From: Shewanella acanthi
GTDB lineage: Bacteria > Pseudomonadota > Gammaproteobacteria > Enterobacterales > Shewanellaceae
Reading direction: 5' to 3'
Assembly: GCF_019457475.1 (NCBI RefSeq)
Contig: NZ_CP080413.1
Coordinates: forward strand, 620,001 to 684,000
Length of the DNA stretch: 64,000 bases
Part shown: piece by piece, positions 1 to 11,582 of the stretch
How positions within the stretch are numbered: the stretch's first letter is position 1
Layout: the number at the start of each line of letters is the position of its first letter
Made by a program: the position numbers and the translations under genes
Notes under the pieces: model-generated
What the model was told of the DNA's origin: nothing
The model's input: the letters and a program-made list of their open reading frames with translations, nothing else
Databases searched by the model: none

Positions 1-387
1 GTGTCTACTGCAGCTATTGAAATCGAAGGTCGTGAAATTGTAATTCGTCAACAGGCTCAGGGTGTGTTGCTAGCCGATTTTAGGGCGTTGTGTGATGGCC
101 CCCGCAGTCAACGTGATTATATGGAGCTTGCGCGTATCTATCACACTGTATTGTTAAGCGGTATCGAGCAGATGGGGGCCTTACTCACAGGTGATGATAT
201 TGCCAGAAGATTTCTTGCGATGGTGGATGAATTTTATGAGCGTAACGTAAAACTGATTGTCTCAGCAGAGGTACCACTCGAGGAAATTTATGCAGAAGGA
301 CTCTTAAGTTTTGAATTCAGACGTTGCCGCTCACGTTTAATCGAAATGCAATCCCACGATTACCTAAAATCGGAGCATTTACCTTAA
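1..387 (+). CDS. zapE: ZapE (AFG1-family ATPase), C-terminal fragment
   Basis: This is the last 128 residues of a protein whose start lies before the window; the frame is open from base 1, so the GTG at base 1 is not a real start. The sequence with DEFYERNVKLI, SAEVPLEEIY and FEFRRCRSRLIEMQS is the C-terminal end of AFG1/ZapE P-loop ATPases. In E. coli, ZapE is a cell-division-associated ATPase acting at the FtsZ ring. The Walker motifs are upstream and not visible. In Gammaproteobacteria zapE often precedes rplM-rpsI, which fits the neighbour here. Confidence 0.85.
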   Translation: MSTAAIEIEGREIVIRQQAQGVLLADFRALCDGPRSQRDYMELARIYHTVLLSGIEQMGALLTGDDIARRFLAMVDEFYERNVKLIVSAEVPLEEIYAEGLLSFEFRRCRSRLIEMQSHDYLKSEHLP

Positions 388-507
388 GTTGTTCTTGAAC
401 CAAGAGAGCTTTAATCCACATTTCCTCCTCAAGTTTGCTGTGGTTTATTAAACCTAGGGATAATGAGCCTCAGCGATCGAATTTTTATGATTTTTGTCAA
501 AATATCA

Positions 508-682
508 GGTGATTTTTAGCTCACGTTTGTCTATAATCCGCCACCTGCCCACGTTACTCCGCCGATTGGGCGGAAGTTGTAAGCCGAAATAAGTACTCGA
601 AGGGGTACCGAAAGGCATTTTTGTGTTGCTTGTAAATGCAGGCAGCATGTGAGACAGAAATTAACTTTGGGTTTTTGTAATA
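508..682 (+). promoter_or_regulatory. rplM promoter and 5' leader
   Basis: A TATAAT hexamer sits at 532-537 with only a weak -35, leaving a leader of about 140 nt before rplM. The leader holds a short hairpin (CCGCC loop GGGCGG near 558-573) and no recognisable Shine-Dalgarno immediately before the ATG. In E. coli the rplM-rpsI mRNA is translationally repressed by L13 through its leader. The long leader and poor RBS are compatible with that control here, but this is inference. The 388-507 stretch shows nothing else. Confidence 0.5.
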
Positions 683-1111
683 ATGAAGACTTTTACTGCT
701 ACACCAGAAACTGTAACTCGTGACTGGTTCGTCGTTGATGCAGACGGCAAAACTTTAGGTCGTATCGCTACCGAAATCGCTCTCCGTTTACGCGGTAAGC
801 ACAAGCCAGAATACACTCCTCACGTTGACACTGGTGATTACATCATCGTTATCAACGCCGAGAAAGTTACTGTTACTGGTAACAAAGCGAAAGGCAAAAC
901 GTACTACTCGCACTCAGGCTTCCCTGGTGGCATTAAGCAAATCAGCTTTGAAAAGCTGCAAGCTCATAAGCCAGAAATGATCATCGAGAAAGCAGTTAAG
1001 GGTATGTTACCAAAAGGTCCTCTGGGCCGTGCCATGTTCCGTAAACTGAAAGTTTACGCTGGCGCAGAACATAACCACGCTGCACAACAACCTCAAGTTC
1101 TTGATATCTAA
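683..1111 (+). CDS. rplM: 50S ribosomal protein L13
   Basis: At 142 aa this is the full usual length of bacterial L13. Family signatures are visible: the start [40 protein letters not shown], the [10 protein letters not shown] segment and [21 protein letters not shown]13 is an early-assembly protein of the large subunit and in E. coli also represses its own operon. It is followed 14 nt later by rpsI, the conserved L13-S9 pair. Codon use looks like that of a highly expressed gene (CGT for Arg, GGT for Gly). Confidence 0.99.
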
Positions 1112-1125
1112 ACGGGATTAAGCAA

Positions 1126-1518
1126 ATGGCTGCAACTCAGTACTACGGCACTGGCCGTCGCAAAACCTCTACAGCTCGCGTATTCGCTAAAGCTGGTAGC
1201 GGCAACATCGTTGTAAATCAACGTCCTTTGGACCAGTACTTTGGTCGTGAAACTGCTCGTATGGTTGTTCGTCAACCATTAGAGTTAGTTGAAATGACTG
1301 ATAAGCTGGACATCTATGTAACTGTTAAAGGCGGTGGTATCACTGGCCAAGCAGGTGCAATCCGTCACGGTATCACTCGTGCTCTGATGCAATTAGATGA
1401 AGCTCTGCGTCCATCATTACGTTCTGCTGGTTTCGTTACCCGTGACGCTCGTAAAGTTGAGCGTAAGAAAGTGGGTCTACGTAAAGCACGTCGTAAACCA
1501 CAATTCTCTAAGCGTTAA
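1126..1518 (+). CDS. rpsI: 30S ribosomal protein S9
   Basis: This 130-aa protein begins [20 protein letters not shown] and ends with the basic tail [18 protein letters not shown], whose C-terminal SKR reaches toward the P-site tRNA in known ribosome structures. The [15 protein letters not shown] core is also present. It is co-transcribed with rplM and closed by an intrinsic terminator about 20 nt after the stop. Confidence 0.99.
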
Positions 1519-1535
1519 TTTGCTTTTGGAATTTC

Positions 1536-1563
1536 AAAAAACCCAGCTTATGCTGGGTTTTTT
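1536..1563 (+). terminator. Rho-independent terminator of rplM-rpsI
   Basis: A strong stem pairs AAAACCCAGC with GCTGGGTTTT around a tiny loop, followed by a T-run ending near 1563. It lies just after the rpsI stop. Confidence 0.9.
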
Positions 1564-1630
1564 ATTGCCTTTTTTTCGCTATTATCGTGGCCAACAATGG
1601 CAGTTTTGAGCCTTATTGAGGAGAAGTGTA

Positions 1631-1813
1631 TTGCAAATTTTTATGTTGGCACTGGCTTTGATGCTGATTTTTGAAGGTGTTGGTCCATTGCTATTTCCAA
1701 ATAAGTGGCGCCGATATTTAAATGAACTTTCTAATCAAAATCAGCAGGTTTTGCGCCGAATAGGTGGATCATTAGTGACTGCAGGGCTGATCATTTTGAT
1801 TATTTTTTCATAA
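1631..1813 (+). CDS. DUF2065 family small inner-membrane protein (YjeT-like)
   Basis: This is a 60-aa protein with two hydrophobic segments (about residues 2-22 and 43-60) around the family motif EGVGPLLFPNKWRRYL. I chose the TTG at 1631 because a strong GAGGAG lies 7 nt upstream; the in-frame TTG at 1616 would place this RBS inside the gene. DUF2065 proteins have no established function and in Gammaproteobacteria commonly precede purA, often near hflKC. It is probably an integral membrane protein. Confidence 0.85.
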   Translation: MQIFMLALALMLIFEGVGPLLFPNKWRRYLNELSNQNQQVLRRIGGSLVTAGLIILIIFS

Positions 1814-1840
1814 ATGACTTACCACAAATCTCCCAAAATC

Positions 1841-3175
<1,335 letters not shown>

Positions 3176-3197
3176 GAACGAGATGATTTAAAGTCAG

Positions 3198-3222
3198 AAA
3201 GGCCGTGATACACGGCCTTTTC
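3198..3222 (+). terminator. Rho-independent terminator of purA
   Basis: The inverted repeat AAAGGCCGTG / CACGGCCTTT with an ATA loop and a following T-rich stretch lies just downstream of the purA stop. Confidence 0.9.
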
Positions 3223-3333
3223 TATTTGTGCTCCCCTCAGTTTGCATTTCTGTGGTTAGATATTCAGCTTAGACTCAAGAAATGGGTTATACTGCCGATG
3301 CAAGTATTCACCCTATTGTCATTGAGAGTTGTT

Positions 3334-3954
3334 ATGCTCCGTACAGCATTCATATCGCTTCTATCCTTGGTTTCAAGCGTCTCCTTTGCTGAGACTCAGG
3401 CTGTAGATATTTATTCTCAAGAACAATTGCTTGAGATGTTCAGAAGCGATCAATATCTTAAGCAAGTAAAGCAGGATGATTGCCAATTGGTACAGGATAT
3501 CGAAGCCCGTGCCGAAGTGCTAAAGCAGCCTATGTACCAGTTATTGTGGGGCGAAATGCTCAACCACGGTGTCTGCGTTAAGGCGAATGCGGTTAAGGGG
3601 ATGAATTTATTGCAGGCATCGGCCGAGCAGGGTAGTCCCGAAGCCATGGTCAAACTTGCCGAGTATTACCAAAATGGAAAATTTGTCATTCGTAATAAAG
3701 ACCGCGCGGTAAACTATTTACTCCCTGCGGCAGCGAGTGGCAGTCTACAGGCAAGAATGATGTTAGTCCGTTTATACGGCGAAGGTTATGGTAGTCCAAG
3801 GGACTATGAAATGGCCTATAATTGGTTGTATAACAATGTATTTAACGATGAGGCGACCAAACAAAAAGCCTTATCATTACTGCAAAAGTTGGCTGCAAAA
3901 ATGCCCCCAAGTGTGGTGGCGCGAGCCCAGCAGGAACATATACGACCCCATTAA
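3334..3954 (+). CDS. Sel1-repeat (TPR-like) secreted protein
   Basis: This 206-aa protein has an N-terminal signal peptide (MLRTAFISLLSLVSSVSFAET, cleavage likely after SFA) and at least two Sel1-like helical repeats: AMVKLAEYYQNGKFVIRNKDRAVNYL and ARMMLVRLYGEGYGSPRDYEMAYNWL. Sel1 repeats are protein-protein interaction scaffolds; the partner here is unknown. A longer frame exists upstream, but a -10 (TATACT, 3288-3293) would place the transcript start near 3300, so the ATG at 3334 that begins the signal peptide is preferred. The mature protein is likely periplasmic. Confidence 0.75.
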   Translation: MLRTAFISLLSLVSSVSFAETQAVDIYSQEQLLEMFRSDQYLKQVKQDDCQLVQDIEARAEVLKQPMYQLLWGEMLNHGVCVKANAVKGMNLLQASAEQGSPEAMVKLAEYYQNGKFVIRNKDRAVNYLLPAAASGSLQARMMLVRLYGEGYGSPRDYEMAYNWLYNNVFNDEATKQKALSLLQKLAAKMPPSVVARAQQEHIRPH

Positions 3955-3991
3955 GCTGTCTCGCGATTGAGACACATAATTTGGAAATTGA

Positions 3992-6436
3992 ATGATAAAA
4001 GACCCTCATTTTGAGCGTGAACAGGATAAGTACGAAAACCCTATCCCAAGCCGCGAGTATATTATTGAATACTTGCGCTCCCAAAAATCACCCCTCACCC
4101 GTGACAGCATCGCTGTTGCATTGAAGATCCACGAAGAAGATCAACTCGAAGCCCTACGTCGCCGCTTACGTGCGATGGAGCGTGACGGTGAGTTGGTGTT
4201 TACCCGTGGTCAAAGCTACGGCTTGCCCGAAAGAATGGATCTTATCTCTGGTACCGTATTAGGGCACAGGGAAGGGTATGGCTTCTTTAAGCCTGATGAA
4301 GGTGGTGATGATTTATTTATCTCGAACAGAGATATGTTGATGTATTTCCATGGCGATAAAGTGCTGGCACAAAAAGCCGGCGTTGACCGTAAAGGTCGCC
4401 GTGAAGCGCGTCTCGTTCGTTTGATCCAGCCTCGCAGTGCTGCGATTGTTGGCCGTTACCATGTTGATAGTGGCATGGCATTTGTGATTGCCGATGATAA
4501 GCGCATTACCCAAGAGATTTTAATCGCCAACGAAGACCGTAATGGCGCACGCCAAGGTGATGTGGTCGTCGTTGAACTCACACGTCGTCCTGGGCGATTT
4601 GTAAAAGCCGCCGGTAAAGTCACCGAAGTTTTAGGTAAGCAAATGGCGCCGGGGATGGAGATTGAAATCGCCCTGCGTAATTACGATTTACCCCATAAAT
4701 GGTCAGCGGTTATTGAGAAAAAACTGCGCCGGATCCCCGATGAAGTGACTGAAGCGGATAAGATTGGCCGCGTCGATCTACGTGATCTGCCGTTAGTGAC
4801 TATTGATGGTGAAGATGCCCGCGACTTTGACGATGCAGTCTATGCGGAAGTGAAACCCAGTGGTGGCTGGCGTCTGTGGGTGGCGATTGCTGATGTAAGT
4901 TACTATGTTCGCACCGATTCAGCGCTCGATACCGAAGCACGTTCCCGCGGTAACTCTGTGTATTTCCCATCGCAGGTTATCCCAATGCTGCCGGAGAAAA
5001 TCTCCAACGGCCTGTGTTCGCTCAATCCCCATGTAGACCGCCTGTGTATGGTGGCGGAGATGACGATTTCGGCCAAGGGTAAGCTCTCGGGTTACAAGTT
5101 CTACCCGGCGGTAATGCATTCTCACGCGCGTTTTACCTATACCCAAGTGGCGGCAATGCTCGAAGGCGGTCCAATCGCCCCTGAGCACGAGGCATTATTC
5201 CCGCACCTGCAATGTTTGCAGTCACTGTATTTAGCGCTCGATGAGCAGCGCGCCGAGCGCGGCGCGATTGCCTTTGAAACCTTAGAAACCCAGTTTATTT
5301 TTAACGAGCAGCGTAAGATCGATAAAATTGTGCCAAGGGCGCGTAACCAAGCCCATAAGATCATCGAAGAATGCATGATTTTGGCTAACGTCTCTGCGGC
5401 TAAGTTCGTGAAAAAGCACAAAGGTGAAATCCTTTATCGGGTTCACGAACCCCCGTCAGAGATGCGATTGGCGAACTTTAAAGAGTTCCTTGCTGAGCGC
5501 GGATTAAGCATGAGTGGTGGCCTTGAGCCAACCCCTGCAGATTATCAAAACGTGATGCTGCAGATTAGCGAGCGCCCCGATGCTGAGCTTATTCAGGTGA
5601 TGCTGCTGCGTTCTATGCGCCAAGCAATCTACACACCGGATAATGAAGGCCACTTTGGTCTGGCACTGGAGGAGTATGCTCACTTTACCTCGCCAATTCG
5701 CCGTTACCCAGACTTAGTGCTACACCGCGTGATCCGCTATTTACTGGCGAAGGAGCAGGGTGAAGCCAATGAGAAGTGGACGAGCGATGGTGGTTACCAT
5801 TATCAGCTCGATGAGCTAGACCAACTTGGTGAAGAGTGTTCTAACACTGAGCGCCGCGCAGATGAGGCAACGCGCGATGTAAGCGACTGGTTGAAATGTG
5901 AATTTATGCAGGATCACGTGGGTGACACCTTCGAAGCTGTGATTGCTTCGGTGACTAACTTCGGCCTGTTTGTGCGCTTAAATGACCTCTTTATCGATGG
6001 TTTAGTGCATATTTCGAGTCTGGGCAGTGATTACTATCAGTTTGATCCTATGCGTCAGCGTTTACTGGGTGAGAACACCGGTCAGGTTTATCAAGTTGGC
6101 GATCCCGTGACAGTAAAAGTGGCCGCGGTGAATCTGGATGACAGACAAATCGATTTGATTATGCTTGGCGAGGGCGGTAAAGGTCGTCGTAAATCCGCGC
6201 CGAGCCGTGAAAAGCCAATGACCGCCCGTGAGCGTGTTAACCGTGAAGGTGCCAAAATGGCGCGTGCGGCTAAAGGAGGTACGGGCGTAGGTGCATCACG
6301 TTCAAGCGCTGATAAATCAAGGGCGGATGGGAGTAAGCCAAGTGGCGCAAAACCTAAGTCAAAGTCTGGCAGCAAACCAAAGAAAAATTCGGCTAAAAAG
6401 CCAAAGGCCGCTAAGCGGAGCACGAGAAAGAAGTAA
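3992..6436 (+). CDS. rnr: Ribonuclease R
   Basis: RNase R is a processive 3'-5' hydrolytic exoribonuclease that degrades structured RNA and acts with tmRNA in quality control. The 814 aa show, in order, an N-terminal winged-helix ([22 protein letters not shown]), cold-shock domains, the RNB catalytic core with the acidic signature [17 protein letters not shown] and [16 protein letters not shown], an S1 domain ([20 protein letters not shown]) and a Lys/Ser-rich basic tail of about 80 residues. The rlmB start codon follows its stop with no gap, so the two are co-translated. Confidence 0.98.
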   Translation: MIKDPHFEREQDKYENPIPSREYIIEYLRSQKSPLTRDSIAVALKIHEEDQLEALRRRLRAMERDGELVFTRGQSYGLPERMDLISGTVLGHREGYGFFKPDEGGDDLFISNRDMLMYFHGDKVLAQKAGVDRKGRREARLVRLIQPRSAAIVGRYHVDSGMAFVIADDKRITQEILIANEDRNGARQGDVVVVELTRRPGRFVKAAGKVTEVLGKQMAPGMEIEIALRNYDLPHKWSAVIEKKLRRIPDEVTEADKIGRVDLRDLPLVTIDGEDARDFDDAVYAEVKPSGGWRLWVAIADVSYYVRTDSALDTEARSRGNSVYFPSQVIPMLPEKISNGLCSLNPHVDRLCMVAEMTISAKGKLSGYKFYPAVMHSHARFTYTQVAAMLEGGPIAPEHEALFPHLQCLQSLYLALDEQRAERGAIAFETLETQFIFNEQRKIDKIVPRARNQAHKIIEECMILANVSAAKFVKKHKGEILYRVHEPPSEMRLANFKEFLAERGLSMSGGLEPTPADYQNVMLQISERPDAELIQVMLLRSMRQAIYTPDNEGHFGLALEEYAHFTSPIRRYPDLVLHRVIRYLLAKEQGEANEKWTSDGGYHYQLDELDQLGEECSNTERRADEATRDVSDWLKCEFMQDHVGDTFEAVIASVTNFGLFVRLNDLFIDGLVHISSLGSDYYQFDPMRQRLLGENTGQVYQVGDPVTVKVAAVNLDDRQIDLIMLGEGGKGRRKSAPSREKPMTARERVNREGAKMARAAKGGTGVGASRSSADKSRADGSKPSGAKPKSKSGSKPKKNSAKKPKAAKRSTRKK

Positions 6437-7177
6437 ATGAAAAAACAAGATATTATTTTTGGCATTCACGCTGTTGAAGCCCTGTTAAAGCATAGCCCTG
6501 AGCGCATTATCGAACTGTGGCTATTGCAAGGTCGTGATGATGAGCGTTTAACTCCGCTTATTCGCCAGGCCAAGGATTTTGGTACCAGCATCCAAGTCAC
6601 CTCGCGTAAGGTGTTGGATGATAAGGCCGAAAGCACGCAACACCAAGGTATTGTTGCCCGCGTAAAAGCCGCCAAAATATTGGGTGAGCACGACTTAGAC
6701 GATCTGCTGGCTAAGACTGAACTGCCATTCCTGTTAATTTTAGATGGTGTTACCGATCCCCATAACTTAGGGGCTTGCCTACGTAACGCCGATGCTGCGG
6801 GTGTTCAGGGTATCATTGTGCCTAAGGATAACTCGGTTGGCCTAACGGCAACGGTGAGTAAAGTTGCCTGCGGCGCTGCGGAAACAGTACCTTTATTCCA
6901 AGTGACTAACCTTGCGCGCACTATGCGTCATCTGCAGGATAAGGGAGTGTGGATTGTTGGTACTGCGGGCGAGGCCGACTGTGAATTATACCAAGCCGAT
7001 CTAAAAGGGCCGTTAGCGATTGCCATGGGCGCAGAAGATAAAGGTCTTCGCCGCTTAAGCCGTGAATCCTGCGATATGCTTGTATCTATCCCTATGGCAG
7101 GCAGCGTGTCGAGCTTAAACGTGTCGGTAGCAACGGGTATTTGTTTATTTGAAGCGGTTCGTCAGCGTCGTAGTTAA
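6437..7177 (+). CDS. rlmB: 23S rRNA (guanosine-2'-O-)-methyltransferase RlmB
   Basis: This 246-aa SpoU-family (SPOUT) methyltransferase has an N-terminal L30e-like substrate-binding region ([17 protein letters not shown]) and a C-terminal knotted AdoMet domain with the motifs [32 protein letters not shown] and [21 protein letters not shown]. RlmB methylates G2251 of 23S rRNA in the peptidyl-transferase region. Its ATG is directly adjacent to the rnr stop, the conserved rnr-rlmB pair. Confidence 0.97.
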   Translation: MKKQDIIFGIHAVEALLKHSPERIIELWLLQGRDDERLTPLIRQAKDFGTSIQVTSRKVLDDKAESTQHQGIVARVKAAKILGEHDLDDLLAKTELPFLLILDGVTDPHNLGACLRNADAAGVQGIIVPKDNSVGLTATVSKVACGAAETVPLFQVTNLARTMRHLQDKGVWIVGTAGEADCELYQADLKGPLAIAMGAEDKGLRRLSRESCDMLVSIPMAGSVSSLNVSVATGICLFEAVRQRRS

Positions 7178-7203
7178 TCATTTTACTCTTGATAGCGCAG
7201 TTA

Positions 7204-7230
7204 ATAAAAAGACGGCAAATGCCGTCTTTT
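7204..7230. terminator. Bidirectional terminator between rlmB and the MFS gene
   Basis: The stem AAAAGACGGC / GCCGTCTTTT with an AAAT loop has A-runs on the left and T-runs on the right, so it can end both rnr-rlmB and the convergent transporter gene. Confidence 0.85.
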
Positions 7231-7251
7231 GTGTTAATAGTGACCCAGACC

Positions 7252-8700
7252 TTAACTTGCCTTTATCGCATCCTCTTGCTCATAACTTACGGCAGTTAAG
7301 CCTAAAACGTCATCATCTGTCGTATCCTGCGAAACGGGAGTATCAAGCGTGGCTTCGAGCGAATCTAAGTCAAAGCTAAAGGCAAGTTGTTGCTCGTAGT
7401 CAGTGTCGCTGAAGTTATCGGGATCGATATTTTCATCTTCGGCAGTCACCACCATTTGTTCTTTAACCGATTCGACATCGACCCTCGGGTCAAGCGCTGC
7501 CACTAATGGCGAAGACACTAAATCGCCTGTGGCCATAATATAGTCTTGGGTGACATGGGTTTCGGCTTTTTGTTTTGAGTGGACATAACGTAGGCGAACG
7601 AAAAGCACTAAAGTACATGCTGAAATAAACCCATAGAGCATGTTATTGCCAAACCATTGCATTAGGGTTGAGGCGATAAGTGGCCCGATACTGGCGCCTA
7701 TGCCAAAGGTCAATAAAATGGTGGCAGACAAACCAACTCTTTCATTTTGTTCAACCCTTGAATTGGCAAGTGCAGTGGCGAGGGGATAAAAGGTAAAACC
7801 TAGGATCCCAAACAGAAAAGTGAGTACCAACGATAAATGTTCTTGATGTGGCAATATCGCTATTACTAAGGCTAAGCTGCCAAGTAGTAAGCAGTTAATC
7901 CGAATGAGTCGACTGCGCGACATAATGTCTGACAATTTCCCCATCGGCCATTGGGCTAAAAGGCCTGCCATTATGGTGACTGTCATATAGGTTGCGACTT
8001 CCTCGGGCGGCATGCCAAGGTTACTGGCGTAAGCGGGGGCTAGTCCATAGAAAGAGCCTACAATCATACTGCCGATGGCTACAGTCGTTAACGCTTGTGG
8101 CGCTAAACGCCAGTAATGGGTAATTTGTAATGGTGCTGGCACTAAAGGTGCTGGATGAATCCGCCTTGTGATGGCAATGGGGACAATACAGAGGGAAAAA
8201 CAAATCGCAATTAAAAGTAGTGGTTCTAAACCTAAGTCTGGATAGAGGCTGATAGCGCCTTGGCCTAAAATCAGCCCGAAATAAGACACTATCATATAAC
8301 TTGCGAACACAGTACCGCGCTGCGTGTTGTCGGCCTGTTCGTTAAGCCAGCTTTCGAGCACCATATACTGGCACATCATCCCCATACCAACGATAAGTCT
8401 CAGCACTATCCAAATCGTTAACTCATCGATTAGGGCGTGACCAAGGGCTGATGCGGCGACAATGCCTGCACTGGCGACGAAGGCGCGAATATGACCTACC
8501 TGGGCAATAAGCCTGTGGCCAATTTTTGAGCCAGCCACAAGGCCGACATAGTAGGCTGACATCATGCCGCCAATCCAAAGTTGTGGCACGTCCATGACAG
8601 AGAGTCTAAGCCCTAAGTATGTTGTAAGTAGGCCACCCGCCAGCACGGTTAACAGGGTAGTGCTATACAAAGAGGCGAAGGTACGTAAAGGATTTGCCAT
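7252..8700 (-). CDS. MFS transporter (YcaD-like) with acidic C-terminal tail
   Basis: This 482-aa protein has about 12 predicted membrane helices in the first 380 residues, beginning with TLLTVLAGGLLTTYLGLRLS. The MFS loop signature is GSKIGHRLIAQVGHIRAF and the second-half counterpart is MGKLSDIMSRSRLIRIN. This resembles the YcaD branch of MFS permeases, whose substrate is unknown. The last 100 or so residues form an Asp/Glu-rich, presumably cytoplasmic tail (DTDYEQQLAFSFDLDSLEAT and similar) that typical MFS permeases lack. It is transcribed alone and convergent with rlmB. Confidence 0.85.
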   Translation of the reverse strand: MANPLRTFASLYSTTLLTVLAGGLLTTYLGLRLSVMDVPQLWIGGMMSAYYVGLVAGSKIGHRLIAQVGHIRAFVASAGIVAASALGHALIDELTIWIVLRLIVGMGMMCQYMVLESWLNEQADNTQRGTVFASYMIVSYFGLILGQGAISLYPDLGLEPLLLIAICFSLCIVPIAITRRIHPAPLVPAPLQITHYWRLAPQALTTVAIGSMIVGSFYGLAPAYASNLGMPPEEVATYMTVTIMAGLLAQWPMGKLSDIMSRSRLIRINCLLLGSLALVIAILPHQEHLSLVLTFLFGILGFTFYPLATALANSRVEQNERVGLSATILLTFGIGASIGPLIASTLMQWFGNNMLYGFISACTLVLFVRLRYVHSKQKAETHVTQDYIMATGDLVSSPLVAALDPRVDVESVKEQMVVTAEDENIDPDNFSDTDYEQQLAFSFDLDSLEATLDTPVSQDTTDDDVLGLTAVSYEQEDAIKAS

Positions 8701-8834
8701 AGCGACTCCAACAAAGATTGCCTAGGAGAGTATATCAGTTGTTGGCTGGCTTACTGTGGCATAAGAGGAATGAAGTTACTGACTAAATGATGGAATTACT
8801 GGGTAGGTCACTAAATAGCTGAAATCGAACTGAA

Positions 8835-8860
8835 GGCTGATGACATTTTTATCATCAGCC
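8835..8860 (-). terminator. Hairpin after the DUF481 gene (weak terminator)
   Basis: GGCTGATGA pairs with TCATCAGCC around an 8-nt loop, about 20 nt beyond the DUF481 stop. On the minus strand it is not followed by a clear T-run, so intrinsic termination is uncertain. Confidence 0.4.
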
Positions 8861-8879
8861 TAGCTGAGTGATGTAGAGA

Positions 8880-9635
8880 TTATCTGAAGGTATAAAGCAG
8901 GTTAAAAGTAGTAATGGTATCAGTTTGTTGGGTGCCTTCAGGCACAATTTCGGTATATTTCATGTTGATGCCGATTTTGAATGCCCAGTCCTGAAACACC
9001 ATATTCTTATAATTCATATCTAAAGTGAGGGTGTTGTTATTTTCCCCTACCTCGGCGGTGAGATCTGCATTGATGCTAGAGTATTCCTGTAGCTTTTGTG
9101 AAAACTTAGCCGCAGTACGCAAAATGACATCTCGCTCGGCCGCGGGGTCTGGTTCAGTGACCGATTCAGCGGGTAAGTTGTAACGATAACCGGGACCGAC
9201 TTCAAAACTGAGTTTGGTTCGAAAGGTGCCTATCGCATTAAAACCATAACCAGTCGAAACAGTCGATATTTGGGTGTAACTACCAAATTGGTCCCAAGTA
9301 AAGTCGCCACGACCGAAGACGTAGCCCTTATCGAGCTTATAGTTACTCTGTAATTGCAGTTCGTATTTTTCGGAGGTGGTTTTATTTTGCTCTGAGGCAA
9401 AATAAGCCTTCAGGGTCGCTTCTTGTTTGGTGTTTTGCGTGTCGTAGACTAATTGGGTTCTGCCGTTAAAGCTGCTGGATTCGGTGTTGCCAGTATTCAA
9501 TTGCAAGCCAGCTTCAACCTCTGCAGTGAAATCACTTGGCGGCTCTTGATAATCGGGTGGTACGAGTGCAAGTGTTCGAAAAGACAGGCAAAACAAACTC
9601 AAAGGGGCGATAACTTTTAGCATTGCTCGTAACAT
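8880..9635 (-). CDS. DUF481 family outer-membrane protein (YdiY-like)
   Basis: This 251-aa protein has a signal peptide (MLRAMLKVIAPLSLFCLSFRTLA) and then the DUF481 pattern of alternating hydrophobic beta strands: FTAEVEAGLQLNTGNTESSS, FGRGDFTWDQFGSY, FEVGPGYRYNL, and a terminal FNLLYTFR ending in aromatic-Arg. DUF481 proteins are predicted beta-barrels of the outer membrane with no settled function; E. coli YdiY belongs here. It is a single gene, divergent from the rpsF operon. Confidence 0.85.
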   Translation of the reverse strand: MLRAMLKVIAPLSLFCLSFRTLALVPPDYQEPPSDFTAEVEAGLQLNTGNTESSSFNGRTQLVYDTQNTKQEATLKAYFASEQNKTTSEKYELQLQSNYKLDKGYVFGRGDFTWDQFGSYTQISTVSTGYGFNAIGTFRTKLSFEVGPGYRYNLPAESVTEPDPAAERDVILRTAAKFSQKLQEYSSINADLTAEVGENNNTLTLDMNYKNMVFQDWAFKIGINMKYTEIVPEGTQQTDTITTFNLLYTFR

Positions 9636-9726
9636 TAGTATTCGTTCTTGATTAGCAGTGGTTAAAGGTCCGAATGGGAGCGAGGCGTCATCATACCCCG
9701 ATTGCCTGTTGAGGCAAAGTTATTGC

Positions 9727-9755
9727 TTGAGTTTCACGTCTGCTTTCTGTACTAT
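9727..9755 (+). promoter_or_regulatory. Sigma70 promoter of the rpsF operon
   Basis: TTGAGT and TACTAT are separated by exactly 17 bp, giving a leader of about 85 nt before rpsF. Leaders of this operon in other bacteria carry a site for the S6:S18 complex that represses translation. A CCG-containing segment is present near 9814 but I cannot confirm the fold. Confidence 0.6.
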
Positions 9756-9848
9756 TTCGCGCTCTAATCAGTCACTATTTTCGTTCCTTGCCTCTAACTT
9801 GGTCCGACTGAGCCAAAAACGAGGCTACATAACCGTAAGGAGCAATAA

Positions 9849-10244
9849 ATGCGTCATTACGAAATCGTATTTATGGTTCACCCAGATCAAAGTGAACAAG
9901 TACCAGGTATGATTGAGCGTTACACAGGTGCTATCACCGAAGCTAACGGCAAAATCCACCGTTTAGAAGATTGGGGCCGTCGTCAACTGGCTTACCCAAT
10001 CCAAGATCTGCACAAAGCTCACTACGTTCTGATGAACGTTGAAGCAACAGCAGAGACGATTGAAGAGCTAGAAACTGCTTTCCGTTTCAACGACGCAGTT
10101 CTGCGTAACATGGTAATGCGTACTAAAGGCGCAATCACCGAAGCATCTCCAATGGCGAAAGCTAAAGATGAGCGCGATTCACGTCGTGGCCCAGCTGGCG
10201 AACGCTCATATGATGAAGCTAACGCTGAAGAAATCGCTGAGTAA
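9849..10244 (+). CDS. rpsF: 30S ribosomal protein S6
   Basis: This 131-aa protein begins [21 protein letters not shown] and contains [14 protein letters not shown] and [12 protein letters not shown], the S6 hallmarks. The acidic C-terminal tail ending AEEIAE matches the region that in E. coli is glutamylated by RimK. A good RBS (TAAGGAG) lies upstream. S6 binds 16S rRNA as a heterodimer with S18, encoded two genes downstream. Confidence 0.99.
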   Translation: MRHYEIVFMVHPDQSEQVPGMIERYTGAITEANGKIHRLEDWGRRQLAYPIQDLHKAHYVLMNVEATAETIEELETAFRFNDAVLRNMVMRTKGAITEASPMAKAKDERDSRRGPAGERSYDEANAEEIAE

Positions 10245-10252
10245 GTTTATCT

Positions 10253-10797
<545 letters not shown>

Positions 10798-10837
10798 TCG
10801 CAGTATTAATTCCTAATCGAATAAAGAGGATTTGATA

Positions 10838-11290
10838 ATGAACGTTATTCTGCTTGATAAAATCGCTAACCTAGGTAACCTGGGTGACCAAGTTGCAGTT
10901 AAAGCTGGTTACGCTCGTAACTACCTGCTGCCACAAGGTAAAGCTGTTGTTGCTAACGAAAGCAACGTTAAAGTATTCGAAGCTCGTCGCGCTGAATTAG
11001 AAGCTAAATTAGCTGCTGATCTGGCTGCTGCTAACCAACGCGCTGAGAAAATCGCTGCTCTGGAAGCTGTTGTTATCGCTTCTAAAGCTGGTGATGAAGG
11101 CAAACTGTTTGGTTCAGTTGGCACTCGTGATATCGCTGATGCAGTAACTGCTGCTGGCGTTGAACTGGCTAAAGCTGAAGTTCGTTTACCATTAGGCGCT
11201 CTGCGTACTACTGGCGACTTCGAAGTTGAAGTTCAGCTGCACACTGAAGTTAAAGCTATTGTTAAAGTGACTGTTGTTGCAGAAGCTTAA
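10838..11290 (+). CDS. rplI: 50S ribosomal protein L9
   Basis: This 150-aa two-domain protein has an N-terminal rRNA-binding domain ([35 protein letters not shown]), a long connecting helix rich in Ala/Glu and a C-terminal domain. I chose the ATG at 10838 (MNVILLDK) with AGAGGA upstream over the in-frame TTG six bases earlier. It is the last gene of the rpsF operon and is closed by a strong terminator. Confidence 0.98.
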   Translation: MNVILLDKIANLGNLGDQVAVKAGYARNYLLPQGKAVVANESNVKVFEARRAELEAKLAADLAAANQRAEKIAALEAVVIASKAGDEGKLFGSVGTRDIADAVTAAGVELAKAEVRLPLGALRTTGDFEVEVQLHTEVKAIVKVTVVAEA

Positions 11291-11322
11291 TTACAATTTG
11301 TTTTAAACTTAGCTGTATGAAG

Positions 11323-11350
11323 AAAAACACCGCCTCGGCGGTGTTTTTTT
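11323..11350 (+). terminator. Rho-independent terminator of the rpsF-rplI operon
   Basis: AAAAACACCGCC pairs with GGCGGTGTTTTT around a two-base loop and is followed by Ts. It lies 32 nt past the rplI stop. The rest of 11291-11582 shows no gene. Confidence 0.92.
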
Positions 11351-11526
11351 ATATATATTTCCTGATTAATTCGTCAACTTTAATTTAGTTCTATACCGCA
11401 AACAGTATTATCGCGATCAGTCTCTATTTGACTTCGCTAAAAATCAGAGATGCATTTAACACTAGTAAGTACACAAGCAAAGCTAAAAATGATGATAACT
11501 ACCTATTGAAGTGAGGGGGCTGAGAA

Positions 11527-11556
11527 TAAAAAGCCATCTTTGAGAAGATGGCTTTT
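11527..11556 (-). terminator. Rho-independent terminator of the Oar-like receptor gene
   Basis: AAAAGCCATCTT pairs with AAGATGGCTTTT around a 4-nt loop. On the minus strand it is followed by a further T-rich stretch, just after the receptor stop codon. Confidence 0.88.
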
Positions 11557-11582
11557 GAGGCTTATCAAGATACGATCAAAAA

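Noticed and set aside
388..682. Additional small gene before rplM
   Set aside because: No start with RBS and no coding pattern; the stretch fits a promoter plus leader.
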